Source: Megaustenia siamemsis
Taxonomy: Eukaryota > Mollusca > Gastropoda > Stylommatophora > Ariophantidae
Reading direction: 5' to 3'
NCBI GenBank assembly: GCA_032433765.1
Contig: JAVIAB010000073.1
Location: forward strand, 62,022,552-62,086,551
Length of the DNA: 64,000 nt
The stretch's first letter is position 1, and each line of letters begins with the position of its first letter. Below, piece after piece: positions 1-11,320 of this stretch. The notes beneath the pieces were generated by a model. It saw only the letters and a program-made list of their open reading frames with translations. It was not told the DNA's origin and did not search any database. Made by a program: the position numbers and the translations under genes.

Positions 1-871
1 TCTTAATAGCATCTTTTGTACTGGATGACGTCTGGACTTTATCTTCAAGTGCAACAATGTTGTGGTACGCTGCATTGTCCATTATTAGGCAAGATGGTCG
101 ATCTAGTGATGGGAGAACAGAATTTTCAATCCAATGTCTAAATATGTGACCATTCATCTCAGAGTGATAATCCCGATTGTCTATGGATTTTGAAAGAAAA
201 ATGAGCTCTGCATTCTGTATTAGTCCATGTTGTCGACTACCTGCATGAGCAATTATCAAGCGCTGTCCTTTGCTGCTAGGTATTAATCTCTTAATCTTTC
301 CATCTGATGACTGCCATTCCCTTTGGTTAGTGTGGTGAGCATTGATCCATGTTTCATCCAAGTACACAATATCATAACCTTGCTTGTGCACCTCTTTTAC
401 TTCACGTAAGTACTTGCTTCTCATGACTACTATATGTGGCTTCTCACAGATGATGTTTCGTCCATTGGAATACTTTCTGAATGTAAAGCCTGCAGCTCTC
501 ACATTCCTCCATAATGTAGACTTTGATATTTCAATACTGTTGTTCTTTTTCAGCGATACTTTTAATTTTCTTATTGTAACAGTTTCATTCATACCCAACA
601 TTTTGCGAATTTTACTTCTAATAAGTTCACTGTCGAAATTATCCAACATTTTTGCTCTTCCTTGTGATTTTGTATATTTTGAACATTGACGGTCACGTGC
701 TTGAATCCAGCGATTAAATGACCGTTTAGATAAATCCAAAATGTGTCTTGTCCTATTCTCAGGGTTTTCTAAAGAATGAAATAGTCTTCCTCGTTTAGCC
801 TCTTTGCAAAAATAGTCATACATTTTTATTGCGATGTTTTGTAAACTGCAGAATTTCATTTTAAGACTCAT
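1..871 (-). CDS. Tc1/mariner-like DDE transposase, C-terminus beyond window edge
   Basis: Read on the minus strand from an ATG at 869-871, the frame stays open for 290 codons and runs off the left edge, so the end is missing. The N-terminal third is lysine/arginine rich and fits a helix-turn-helix DNA-binding region. The catalytic part shows YLDETW (about 349-366), the first Asp of a DDE triad, and IMDNAAYHN (about 60-88), the second Asp with the DN-A-H context usual for DDE_3/Tc1-mariner enzymes. Between them are the family-typical HAGS and DYHSEMN stretches. The third acidic residue should lie just outside the window. There is no stop or frameshift, in contrast to nearly every other element here, so it may be young or active. 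A second ATG at 857-859 is a possible alternative start. Family assignment rests on motif recognition. Confidence 0.8.
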   Translation of the reverse strand, partial: MSLKMKFCSLQNIAIKMYDYFCKEAKRGRLFHSLENPENRTRHILDLSKRSFNRWIQARDRQCSKYTKSQGRAKMLDNFDSELIRSKIRKMLGMNETVTIRKLKVSLKKNNSIEISKSTLWRNVRAAGFTFRKYSNGRNIICEKPHIVVMRSKYLREVKEVHKQGYDIVYLDETWINAHHTNQREWQSSDGKIKRLIPSSKGQRLIIAHAGSRQHGLIQNAELIFLSKSIDNRDYHSEMNGHIFRHWIENSVLPSLDRPSCLIMDNAAYHNIVALEDKVQTSSSTKDAIK

Positions 872-2430
872 GATAAATGTTATCGTTCCACGTCTCACCT
901 ATGAATGAACGGAAATGGAACACACAATTTCTCGTGTTTTTTACAAGTGTCTAATTGTGTCAAAAAACCACGGTAAAAGCATGCAAACACGTCAATTTTA
1001 CCGTGTATGGATTTTTACTCGCTATTTTTAACTTAAAATACTGTAAACATTAAGTTTTGACTACATCAATCGGTCGTTATAAATTTATATAAATCAAATA
1101 AGCAACAATAATAACCAAATGTTTTTTTTTAATGAAATTAATTCCCTGTTGTGTTCTAATCATTATAACTTTACATGCAAATTTTGAACAACTTACAACA
1201 AGCGGTTAAAAAGCTATCGATTTTAAAAGTTGGGCACGAGTTATGAAACAAGCTATAGTTAAATATTTTATCTATTTTAATACATCGCTTGCTTGCGCCT
1301 CATAATTATATTTTGAGATAGGGAAATAGTTTCTGCCATTCATTTGATATTGGCATCACCAGCGTTTTCTGCAAAGATGGATATGCTTTCCTTAATCGTC
1401 TCACCTTCTGAGAACGGAATTTTTTTCTTCTTTGCGAGAAGTGATATTTCGTAAGAAGCCTTTACCGTGTTTTTCATTTCTTCACTTTTAAAAATAAAAT
1501 CAGTTTTGAATACAATGGAGTCCTTTCTTTTTCTTTGAGATTTAGTCAGTTCTTAAAGTGGAGACAGGAGGATATGATTTGTTGGATGCATCATGTGTTT
1601 TGTTTGAAATGCCTATCCGTGTTGTATTTTTTAGGAACCGCAACACAAGCTGCAATAGAGTGTACCAACCTCACAATTAAAAAAAATAATGTATCGACAA
1701 TTATTTAGAACCGAATAGGTAAGACTGCACCATCTGTTGCAAGAAATATTATTACTAACAAACTACACCATAAATTCATTGCAAATTACAAAATAAGAAG
1801 AACAAAAATTTGTAATAAATTCCATTTTGATCTATTCGATCTAAACATTCACAGATCGTGAAGGATTATCAATAAATTGTTATTTCTCCATATCGACTAA
1901 ACATAGAACTGCTAGCGTGGCTCTAAAGGAAGATCAACTTTAGATGTATTTCCGAGTCAGTTCAGATCTAGTCTTGCCCTATCAATTGATGCATTTTACT
2001 GAAGATTTCGGAGACCAGTAAAGACGGCAACCTTAACGGCGCAACCGGCGCCTTGACAAAAGGAAGGTTGTATTTGAAAATCGGCTTCTATGAATCGCAC
2101 GGTCCGATAGTGATAAAAACGTTCGCGTCGGATCTTGAGCTATCGGTGTGCCAATCAAAATTACTTGGCCCGTGGGTCTAGGGTTAGCCACCCCTGCATT
2201 ATGCGATGCGTCCAATCCAGCGCCATCGTTGTTTGTCGTGCTTTTTGTGAAAACTGGTGTTGGTAGCAAGACTCAGAAATGAATTGTTACATATGGGGAG
2301 TTATCATAATCTGCCCTCAAGTCGGTTGTCTTGTGCCAGAGAGGGCTACGTGATCATTTAATAATAATAAAAATAGATCAGCGACTCTAAAATGGGGTTC
2401 CGAAAAAATAAACGATGTACTAATGCACTT
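872..2430. other. No gene recognised; AT-rich flank of the transposase
   Basis: I see no supported coding region. Just upstream of the transposase start is a short inverted repeat, cacggtaaaa at 969-978 and ttttaccgtg at 996-1005, which could belong to the transposon end or be chance. The stretch 1010-1300 is strongly AT-rich. A short open frame on the minus strand at 2033-2269 has no recognisable features. Confidence 0.5.
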
Positions 2431-2439
2431 TTCACATTA

Positions 2440-2790
2440 AAACAGGTAGCAGAAAAAGGCGAAAGAACACAATCAAAATTTGTACATAGCTTTCACAGAC
2501 CAAGAAAAAGCATTTGATCGAATAAACAGAGAGAACACCTAAGGGAGATTCTAACATAACATAGGGTGTAAGCCAACATCTAACTAATATATGTCAAGGT
2601 CTCTACACCAACAGCAGTCAGAACAGCAAGCTGCACGGACTACTTGGAAGTTAGATCAGGAGTAAGACCGGTGTGCATGATATCTCCTCTTTAGTTTGTT
2701 ATCTACATGGACTACATATGTAAGGTAAGCCAACACATGATTAATGAGCTTCTGTTTATAGATGATCAGAAACTAATACAGAAATAATAT
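2440..2790 (+). pseudogene. Non-LTR retrotransposon reverse transcriptase fragment
   Basis: Broken translations give a reverse-transcriptase palm: a TDQEKAFDRINRE-like motif A block, then RSGVRPVC-ISPL-FVIYMDY (motif B region) and LLFIDDQKLI (the xDD box, F/YADD in functional enzymes). Several frameshifts and stops interrupt it. The same family recurs on the opposite strand at 45590-45860 with clear nucleotide similarity. It ends at the outer edge of Polinton A, so it is either the target sequence or a neighbouring repeat. Confidence 0.65.
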
Positions 2791-2793
2791 CAG

Positions 2794-3146
2794 AAAACAA
2801 ACAAAATACATTGCTTTCTATATAATTTCACATTAAAGATTATTAATATATCAGAGAACAGATATTTTCTAAATGTGCGATGAAGGTTTAAATATTATAT
2901 GAGACTGAAAAAAAATTGCACAACAATATAGTTATGTATATCACTTTTCACAATAAAGATTTTATTAATACAGCAGAGAACAGATATTTGAAAAATTAAA
3001 AAAAATATATTACAGTCCAGTTGCAGAATTTATTAATTTTAACCGTCTGGGCTTCCTCCCTCCTGTTTTGCTGGCACTGTCTGTTTGTGTTAAATGTCTA
3101 TCAAACACAGGTGCATATGAAGGTTGATTAGCGTTCAAAACACAAC
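2794..3146 (+). repeat. Polinton A left terminal inverted repeat, outer part
   Basis: This is the reverse complement of 38480-38821 with few differences. It contains a roughly 120-bp internal direct repeat: the block around 2826-2866 (ending agagaacagatatt) recurs at about 2946-2990. The last six bases, CACAAC (3141-3146), are the target duplicated when Polinton B inserted. The repeat resumes at 31895 on the far side of B. Confidence 0.9.
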
Positions 3147-4910
3147 AGTAATAGATCAGGCCTAGATACAAAGACAAAGAGTAAGGAGGAAGGAGGAAAG
3201 ATTTACTCCTATAAGTACAGGAGTTATATAGTAGGATACCACCACTTTCCCATGGTGGAAGGTGGTGGAAGGTGGTGGAACTTCTGCCATGATATATATG
3301 TATATATGTATAGGACTTGTATAGTGCATGAATGGGGGGTAGTTGAGGGGATAATTTGTTAATGAGTCATCTAATGGTCATCAGTGTTTCCCGCCATTTT
3401 CAACTTCCAATAGGAGCTAGTGTGTGTGTTGTCCGGCTATAGACCACGCCCACTCCGGAAGTGAAACTACCATATTAGGGAGTAGTGATACGTTAGTTAT
3501 TTCATAGATATGGTGAGTATATATATATATATATATATACATATAATAGTAATAAATTAATAGTTATTATATCTACGTGGACGTAAATGGACCATAGTTA
3601 CGAAAAAATATGAAAAAATTCAGTAAACAATAAAAATAAATCGGCGAGCGTGATAGTGTTAAAGAATATTCTCCTTTTGTCTAGAACAAAGCCATCGGTG
3701 ATCGATGAACGTACGTACGGGCTTCGAGTAACTCTCCGCGTGGTCTCATGGCTAGACACGGCTGATTGGAATTATTGATGTATCTATCATCATCATCATC
3801 ATCATTAAGTGCCATACCGGTTGGCGTAGGTGATCATGTCCCTCCACAATCTTCTATCTACAGTGCATCGTAGTAGTTCTGTTGTTGACTGCTTTCCATG
3901 ACATGACACCAAGCTATCCAGTATTTTCTCTCTTTGTCGTCCGCGATCTCTCTTTCCTTCCATTTGTATGGTCCTCCCATGTATCTATCACATAGGTTTA
4001 GGAAATATGTTAAGGTCAAGCTAAGTCCGCTAATAGACGAGATAGAGAGATCACCCCAACGATCTTAAGACGAAAGATATGTGTAGTGCATGTCAGTTGC
4101 CTCTCTGATACGTTTTATTAGTTTACTATTCACAGAGCATGTATATTTATTAACAGAACCCAAAAAAGCCTGTGTGCTTGTTCGTGTGTGTATGTGCATA
4201 TTACTCAGAGAGTAAACACAAGGAGCAGTCTTCTGATAGCTTTGCTGACTGGTACAAAATGTAATGTTTTTTGATGGAGAAGTACCCGTGGTCGTGTGTG
4301 GGTCGTAGAACAAGTGGATGGATAGCAGGGTTTTATGGAGAGGTGATTGTGTGTTTGTGTGATTCAGTATACAAATAGCTGTATAAATATATATATTGAA
4401 GTGATAAGTGACTGGTTAGAGTGGTGACTAAGTAGATCGATCAATCGCTCAACCAATATTTCCATACACATTCATTACATCACTATAAAGTGGTTATTAA
4501 TATCAGCACACTTCCTGTGTGTCACCCGGTCTCATTATGAGTAAAGAATAGTGACACTGTTACCTTCCAAGCATGTCGTAAGAGGCGACTAAAGAGGTTG
4601 ATCGATGACTTGACAAGCTGTCATTGTAAAAAGTATTGTTATGGGAACAGAACCATAGATTTTAGAGGCAGTGATCTCTGCAATATGTGCCATTGTGGCA
4701 TGCAAGGTTTCTGTTTTTGAGATTCTGGTTCTACCCAATGTGCCTACGTGTCTTCGGCTCGAAAGAACAATAGATATATAGAATATCAGCACACCGTAAG
4801 CAAAACGCTAAAAAAATAAGGTAGTTATGGGTGAGACCCAGTGTGGCTGGCATAGTACATGACCACATTATTCAGTTTTCGCATCCATACGCTGTCAATG
4901 GGGAAAAAGT
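3147..4910. other. Polinton B outer arm region, noncoding
   Basis: No gene supported. It contains a (TA)n microsatellite at about 3517-3540, a LINE 3' end at 3786-3990, and around 4500-4780 a block with cgtaagaggcgactaaa, a motif I associate with some invertebrate SINEs. All of this is mirrored in the right arm at 30028-31894 with small differences, so these insertions predate the palindrome. Short minus-strand open frames at 4065-4313 and 4589-4792 have no recognisable features. Confidence 0.6.
3786..3990 (-). mobile_element. LINE 3' end fragment (left arm)
   Basis: On the minus strand it encodes the C-terminal tail typical of a LINE RT protein (GRQREKILDSL, then RRLWRDMITYANR) followed directly by an (ATG)n-type 3' tail at 3786-3806. 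The same 3' end occurs at 31065-31262 (mirror copy), 46435-46815, 49616-49990, 54360-54700 and 55010-55160, so the family is abundant in this genome. Confidence 0.7.
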
Positions 4911-4944
4911 ACTAGGAATATTGTTATTGGTTATTGGTTATGGA

Positions 4945-5345
4945 AGGCCTCGGCATCACAGCAAACGAATTAAAATCCATAATTGCTCAACCGCCCGTGC
5001 CAGTGGAATCATCCGAATTACCAACTCATCTCCCAAACAAAGAAAGGTAACTGTAGTCCCCATCGTAGCAGTCTCAGCACACGCCAAAAGACATAAGGCG
5101 AAACCGCGCAGAAAGTGAACACAGCCAACTGTTCCCTGTCATACGATATCATCATTCATCGTAAACAAGCGGGATATCGAAGCAGGATCAAAACGGATGA
5201 GACACACAGCTCACGGTGTGCACAGAGCACTTAACTCAGTAGCTCCTGCAACAAGCCGGACTTGGAATATGAGGAAACTGCAAGAAGGAACACTTTTCAG
5301 ACATAGCCTTCAATGGTTCCTGCCGCCTATCCACCATATACCATG
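4945..5345 (+). repeat. Dispersed repeat, copy 1
   Basis: About 400 bp clearly similar to 48406-48810 in the same orientation, sharing for example aaaatccataattgctcaac and gcacagagcac-taaactcagta. Similarity stops at about 5345 and 48810. In this copy it forms the presumed 3' portion of the retro-insertion, so it may be the element's 3' untranslated region or a transduced repeat. Confidence 0.7.
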
Positions 5346-6219
5346 GGAGTTCACGTCCTCCCGAAAATGATGATCGTCATAGCACTTGATGATGTTAGGC
5401 CGTCATTGATGACTCCAATTCCAAACATATAGACACACAGTGGTGGTAATTTGTCATTTCCAATCCAACAGAAGCCACATGACCTGTAGTTAGTAAAACC
5501 ACAGAGAGAATATGATTTTGTGACCTTCACTGATTCACTCTTAGATGTGAATGTGTAGTTTACACAAGAGGAGAAGTTTTCAACTACAGTGATTCCATTT
5601 AAGGCAATTCTGGGATAGCAAGGCAAGTCTCCTTTATAGCAGCAGAACTTGATGTTCTCCACTTCTTGTAGCCGCCGCCATACGATTCTGATGTCTCACT
5701 AACTTGGACATCATTCAAGAACAATGTCAGATTAACATTCCATAGATATGGCTCTGCTGATGAAGTGCTTGGTGCAACAGTTGTATCAATCATACTGGAG
5801 GCTCCTGGTCTGTGGCCATTAATATCACAGACAGCACATGGTGTTGTTATATTCAGTATTTCTTTCTGGGGTGTAAATATGTGGCACACACATGGAGAGT
5901 GGTTTGTGGTCACAGTAATCCCATTAAAGGCAATTCCAGGGTAGCATGGCATAGCTGTTTCAGAACAGCACAATCCTGTGATGCCTTCTGTGCTCGCTAT
6001 AAAGCTGCTGCTGCCACACAATCCTGACCAATTATAGGTGTGGACATTATTCACTTGCAATGACAAAACTGCTTTGTTTACTACATCATAAACCTCTGGA
6101 AGCGAATCATTTATGGGACCAATAGTACAATTTATTCTTCCATCGGAGATATCTGCATTGAGTCCCCCCAAAAAAAGATCTTTGGATAAAAAGCACATAT
6201 GCGTTTGAGTTAAACCCAC
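5345..6219 (-). pseudogene. Cysteine-rich duplicated-domain protein, retrocopy-like, unknown
   Basis: Two overlapping minus-strand frames (6219-5599 and 5662-5351) encode a protein I do not recognise. It has an internal duplication: PCYPGIAFNGITVT with flanking CC and CVC in the first half, and PCYPRIALNGITVV with flanking CC and C in the second. Several N-glycosylation sequons (NCT, NWS, NLT) suggest a secreted or cell-surface origin. The halves are joined by a frameshift near 5650. No introns are seen, which fits a processed copy of a host gene, but a retroelement protein cannot be excluded. Confidence 0.45.
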
Positions 6220-6532
6220 AATGAGCCCACTTCATAGATTCAAAATGATCCTTGCCAATGCCATCCGCTTGCACAAGTTAGGTCCTTAGCTACCAACGTC
6301 TAAAATGTCTGAAACGAAGCCATCCAATTAACGACTTTATCTACAGCGAAGGTTAACGAACTGTGAACAAACATTTATGTTCAAACCCCTGAAAACATTT
6401 TCAAAAATCTGCCAACTCGCAGCAATAACATTTATCGTGTTGTTCAATGCAAACATTGCTTGGTACATAGCTCGAATATAAATAAGCTGCCATTTTGGTG
6501 CGTCCCATGACGTCATCATCCACTAGGAATAT

Positions 6533-7149
6533 GTTTGTATCGATTCCCCTACAGTTCACCACCTCATTCATACGGATACAAGGCGGCTAACACATATTAT
6601 ATTTGTAGTGATAAGTTTTCTTACTGCATTGCCACTATAAACATTTCAATGATAATAACAATTCAAAGATCGAATGAAGAATATAACATAGTCTGACCAA
6701 TAAAGGGATATAATATATGTTTGAGGCTGTGACACATTATACTCCAGCATGAGTCTATGTCGGACACCGAGCTCATGTCTTATTAAACAGCCTAGGTAAT
6801 TAATGTTAATCGGAGGTGAGCATTATGATAAAAAAATAAAACTACATAACCAGTGACGTCATGACAGACGGTTTGTAGCAAGCAATCATGGTAAGTCAGT
6901 AGTTGATAAACATTTGTGTCTCAAACACGGTGCTGTTTCACGGAAAACCATTGCACGTGACTGAAATTACCAATCCTGGACAGACTGATCAATATACAAA
7001 ATGAACAAGATGCGTTTTTTTTCTTTTTTTTTGTCTTCTGAATTTTATAACAACACTGTCTCGAAACGTGCTGCGCCATTTCTTTATTATGCTCTCCATG
7101 TGCTACGGTCTGCAGCCACATTTTATGTTTCTTTCACTGATATTTTAAA
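6533..7149. other. Noncoding Polinton B arm segment
   Basis: No gene seen. It contains the empty target site of Polinton C (atagtg at about 6632 on the complementary strand), because the right arm is interrupted by C at the mirror position. A T-rich run at 7015-7032 corresponds to a 20+ bp poly-A run in the right arm at 22407-22431, a length-variable homopolymer. Confidence 0.6.
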
Positions 7150-7345
7150 AAAATTCCCTCAAGAAAGCCATGCAAACATCCTTATATCTCAACACCGGTC
7201 TGCCCGACGATCTCGTTCCATCTCTAAGTATTCCAGAGCTCGTTTAACTATGTCGTCTAATGTGGGTGTACTTAACCCAAGTATAAATAATCGGTATCTG
7301 TCTCCCATAACGGAAAGCCGGCTTCCTCTCCCTCTTTAGTTAGTT
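7150..7345 (-). pseudogene. POLB: PolB palm remnant (left arm)
   Basis: On the minus strand there are pieces of the protein-primed family B DNA polymerase palm: ETDTDYLYLG (motif C with DTD), followed after a frameshift by STPTLDDIVKRALE. This aligns with the better preserved Polinton C enzyme (ETDTDSLYLA, then SAPKLEDIVKSGL). Only about 60 residues survive. It is transcribed outward, toward the terminal repeat, as in C. It shows that B descends from an autonomous-type Polinton. Confidence 0.7.
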
Positions 7346-7559
7346 TATCTATATATTTCCTCTTATCCATTTTAAGGCATCTTCCCACTTCTTTGTTAAC
7401 CTCTGTGTAAGCTTCCTGTGTCTTGGTTTTTATTTCCTCTCTTTTTGTTGTTATTTATGTCTACCTTCTTATTCTTTTCTTTCTACAATTGTATCCAGAG
7501 TCTCTGCTGTTATCCGTGACTTTTTCTAGCATTCTCTTGTGCTCAGCATTTCTTCGCAT

Positions 7560-8625
7560 GTCTCTTTCCATATTTCATTTACCTGTTTCCAATAATCTTC
7601 TATAGTTAATGTATTTTCTAGTTGAGGGAGGACATGGTATATGTATGATATTGTGACTGATGGTAGCAAACACTGCTCTGTCTCTTGCTTTGATGGTGCA
7701 GGTTGTCATAGGCTGACTTGTCCATCTTTTGATGTTATTCATCCATGTTAGTCTTGGTCTACCTCTTCCTCTTTTACCTTGTATTTTCCCCTCCAAGATT
7801 ACTTTTAGTATGCTGTTGTGTTTCTTTTAACATGACCCAAAAACCACATATGTCTTGTTTGAATTGTGTTTAGCAGTTCTCTTTTCATTTTTAGTTGTTT
7901 TAATACTTCATTGTTTGTTTTCATCTCGTTCCATACAAGTCTACATATTCTTCTATATATCCACATTTCAAAGGCTTCAATTCTCTGTTCTGTTTTCTTG
8001 TCTAAGGTCCCTGTTTCTGCACCATATAGGAATGTTGAGAAGACATCATTGTGGTATTCTTAGTTTTAGCCCTGATGTTATTTGCTTTGATGGTGGTATA
8101 TTTATATGGCATTAAAGTTATTTTTTTCCCATTCTTATTCTTTTGCTTATTTCAATTTTACATTTACCATCACTGGTTATACTATGTCCAAAGTAGCTGT
8201 AGTTCCGAACTGTCTCCAGGTCTATTCCTTCAATTTTTATATCCACTTGTTGGTTTTGAATATTTTCTTTGTTTATGATCATAGTTTTACTCGTTTTGAT
8301 ATCCATATCTAATTCATAATTATTTTTTTTTTTGCTTGTCATGTTTAATTCATTAAGTAATTGTTGTAGATCTTTAGGATTTTCTGCTAGTAATACAGTA
8401 TCATCAGTATATTTTAGGTTATTGATTATCTTTCCATGAATGTTTAGGCCTGGCATTTCTGTGATGTTTTTAAAGATATTCTCAGTATATAGATTGCACT
8501 AGCATGGTGATAGGATGCATCCCTGTTTTACTCCTATTTTTATTAAATAGGTATCGAGTTCTCTTTGTTATATTTTATTATGGCTGTTTGCGACCTGTAC
8601 AAATTACCTATCTCAGTCATCCTTT
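7560..8625 (-). mobile_element. LINE reverse transcriptase fragment (left arm)
   Basis: Minus-strand frames give the RT xDD box region (NLKYTDDTVLLAENPKD), a downstream thumb-like part (YSYFGHSITSDGKCK) and the C-terminal GKRGRGRPRLTWM block found at the ends of many LINE RT proteins. It is 5'-truncated and frameshifted. The mirror copy in the right arm (20875-21880, plus strand) has the same ends, so this LINE was already inside Polinton B when the arms were duplicated. Confidence 0.8.
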
Positions 8626-9940
8626 AAAACTGGGAACTATTGAGATGGTAATACGAGGGATCAACAACAAGATATTTTTGACAGCGTTATCTCTCATAAA
8701 CTCACAGACAGCGTTACGAGTGGCATCGATAATTTGTGTGTGTGTGGAAAAGTTGAGATAGTTTAACAGCTGTTGAACGGGCTCTTTTCAATAGTGGATA
8801 TTCAGATGAGGTCAAAATCAAGGCTTAATCCATAATGACCGAGCTAGTCGAAACACGGGGATGTGCTGTTGGTGACACATGTGAAAAAGATGATGGTGTT
8901 ATTGTCGAAACACCATGATGGTTGAGTGAACATGTTGTTGACATGACAGATACGGTTGTCGTTATTGTTGCTGACAACAACAATTTTTTTTTTAAATATT
9001 TATTTGGTGATGAGTATGTGAAGAATTGTGATGCCATGACAGACAGAGGTAGTTGAAACATAGTATCTCTGCGTAAATCCACGACGTGGTACAAACTTGT
9101 AGCTAGTGGTTCTGGTGTAAGTAATGTAAAGTTTGTGTTGAGAGAGGTGTCACTGAAAATGTTGCTAGTGATGTGACTGTTGTCTGCATGGGACTGTTCC
9201 TATACACTATCGGAACTGTGTTGTGTGTGAGATATATCATCTGAACTTCAGTTTGGATGTATCCTAGATGTGTTGAAGCGAAGAGATTTCCATCTTGCAG
9301 ACACACCTGCAAATGATCATCTTCTCCACCAACGTTCATACACAAGGGAGGAGGCTGATAGGTCTGTAATTCGTGGAGATCTTTTTTTTTTGTCAGTTTT
9401 CTGAGTCAAGGTATGGTATGTAGAGATCTCCTCCCAACCAGATGATACCTGTCCCAAGTGTCAAATATGGTTAACGAGCCTGAAAACACAGTCATCGAGG
9501 CTACGTTGTCAGCAAGCTTGAAGAAGTCAATTTCGAACTCTGACATTGTCAAATACCTGAACACTGGCCTTCACCCTCATTGTAATGTTTAAGTAAGGTT
9601 TCCTGGAATGAAATTCGGCATCTAGGGATCTTCGCGCCCAACATATCCTAAGCTGTGATTGAGCTCGATGTTTTCCATCCTGTTGACGTGAAGATGATGA
9701 GCCTGTAAATCATGGGAGCCTTGTTGTCATCTCAATGGTCTAGGTATGGTATGTATAGCCCGCCTTCCTGGTAGATAATACCTGGCTTGAGTGTCAAATT
9801 TGGTTAACGATCATGAAAAAGGACACGATGACGGAATCCTCGGGTGGGAGGAATATCATGATAAGACCATGATTAGCATGTACCATACCAACGGACGTAG
9901 ACAATCATCATCCCCGACCACATTTGTCTGTCCACTGTGC
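8626..9940. other. RT-derived debris, no intact gene (left arm)
   Basis: No intact gene. On the minus strand near 9345-9420 short RT motifs survive (NYRPISLLPC in the mirror copy), and a second diverged copy of the same block lies around 9650-9780, so there are two RT scraps in tandem. Minus frames at 8825-9094 and 9103-9345 are pieces of a longer frame preserved in the right arm (20090-20593) that I do not recognise. Confidence 0.5.
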
Positions 9941-9946
9941 AACATA

Positions 9947-11243
9947 TCAGGTCAATTGTTGCGTGTTTTCCATGCCAAAACACCAAAGTATCTACCATCA
10001 TCTCTCTTTTTTTTTGTCGAACACAAGCTCACCTTCCCTATACTTTGGTAGTTGTACCAAAGTATTGGGACTGACTGCCCTTTTTTTCATGATGTGCCCG
10101 TAAAATGTCGGTTGTTTCTTTCGACTGTTGACTAAGAGCTTTCTTTTTGTGTTGGACTATTTTAAAAAGCTCAGGGAAACGCTCAAATACTTCTGAAAAA
10201 GTTCACATCTATGGCCTCTAATCGTCTTTTCAATCGGGTATCTGCTAATCATCGGTAAAACCACCAACCCATGTATACTTGAGTCTGACAGGCGATGCGC
10301 GAAAAATAAGAGGGAAGCAAGTAGGTATGGATGCCGTACACATACAAGACAGGATATTCTGTGGCAAAACCAAGCTAGCCACAGGTCTGATGGTGACATC
10401 TATCAAATGATTTGGCACGAACCCACCACTTTTCAACCTCAACACTTTTAAAAGTAACAGGTGAGTCGACTAAGGTATAGATAGCACACTGCCCAACACA
10501 GACTTTTTTAGTCTACTGCGAAGTTAGAGATAGTGGACACGATGTACCCGAACACCAACACTGAGTTTGCCCGAGTGTCAAGACAACGCTTTGAGAAGGA
10601 GTAATGGCTTACCAGACGAAGGCGACTCCAACTTGGGTCTCTCTGAGCAATCATATTGTCAACACATCTACAATAGTTGTAATAGTGGGTTCAGAAACTA
10701 TAGCGAGGGTCCACAAAAGGCGGTGTTTCGGAAAACAATTTGATTGAAGTCTTGTTTTCAACCAACTCATAGATCAAGTTTTAAGGAAAGACAGATACAG
10801 TGAGTTTTCACCAGCTGTTTATCCAGTTACCAAGTGATTACACGCAACATAACCCGCGTCACCGTGAAAAAAAACAAAAAGACACCCCATTCTTGGCGTA
10901 AAGCACAAACCAAAATACGACCAGCATACAATGAACCCGTTCCAATCATGCTAACAGCTCATACATTTTCCCTTCACTTCGAATGTCCAGGGACGAACAG
11001 TAACAGATCTTTACAATACTTTTCTCCATTCCAAAATTTCTCCATGACCAACATACAACACACGACCAGACCACTGACCATTTTACGGGCACATCATGAA
11101 AAAAAGGACAGTCAGTCCCAATACTTTGGTACAACTACCAAAGTATAGGGAAGGTGAGCTCGTGTTCGCCAAAAAAAGAGAGATGATGGTAGATACTTTG
11201 GTGTTTTGGCATGGAAAACACGCAACAACTGACCTGATATGTT
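9947..11243. mobile_element. Foldback-type element, left arm only
   Basis: About 1.3 kb present in the left arm and absent at the mirror site (around 19500). Its ends are long inverted repeats of about 160 bp: 9941-10108 pairs with 11082-11243 (aacatatcaggtca at one end, tgacctgatatgtt at the other). The core of about 970 bp has no convincing coding region. No clear target duplication is visible: the empty site keeps a single aacata. It could be a non-autonomous DNA transposon or a foldback element, and the right-arm site could be an excision footprint. Confidence 0.7.
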
Positions 11244-11320
11244 AGTAGTGATCTAGGGGGTTTTGAACATAGATTTGTACAGCACGTTATATACGTGTAG
11301 CACGATATAATCTCAGGTGA
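11241..11320 (+). repeat. Short AGTAGTG...GTGCAGCACG-type motif, B left arm
   Basis: Begins agtagtgatctagggggttt and continues into a GC-rich core that is a hairpin in the right-arm copy (19425-19497: cgtgctgcacgtacagtacg). Related sequence, with the same agtagtg start, ggggttttga block and gatttggtgcag core, lies in each arm of Polinton C (26008-26130 and 26708-26830). See findings. Confidence 0.5.

Larger units (their letters stand above)
4922..6521 (-). mobile_element. 1.6-kb retro-insertion with 11-bp target duplication
   Basis: The right arm preserves the empty site: it contains actaggaatat once (around 30130) where the left arm has it at 4911-4921 and again at 6522-6532, with 1600 bp in between. 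An 11-bp duplication fits LINE-machinery retrotransposition. The + strand end at 4922 begins with repeated ttattgg units, which would be the 3' tail of a minus-oriented transcript. Minus-strand open frames lie upstream of it. A 400-bp part at 4945-5345 belongs to a dispersed repeat. It is probably a processed retrocopy or retroelement, and it entered after the palindrome formed because the right arm lacks it. Confidence 0.8.

Noticed and set aside
7855..8312. Overlapping hydrophobic, Phe/Leu-rich plus-strand frames as membrane proteins (mirror 21123-21574)
   Set aside because: They are antisense shadows of an A-rich LINE RT coding strand.
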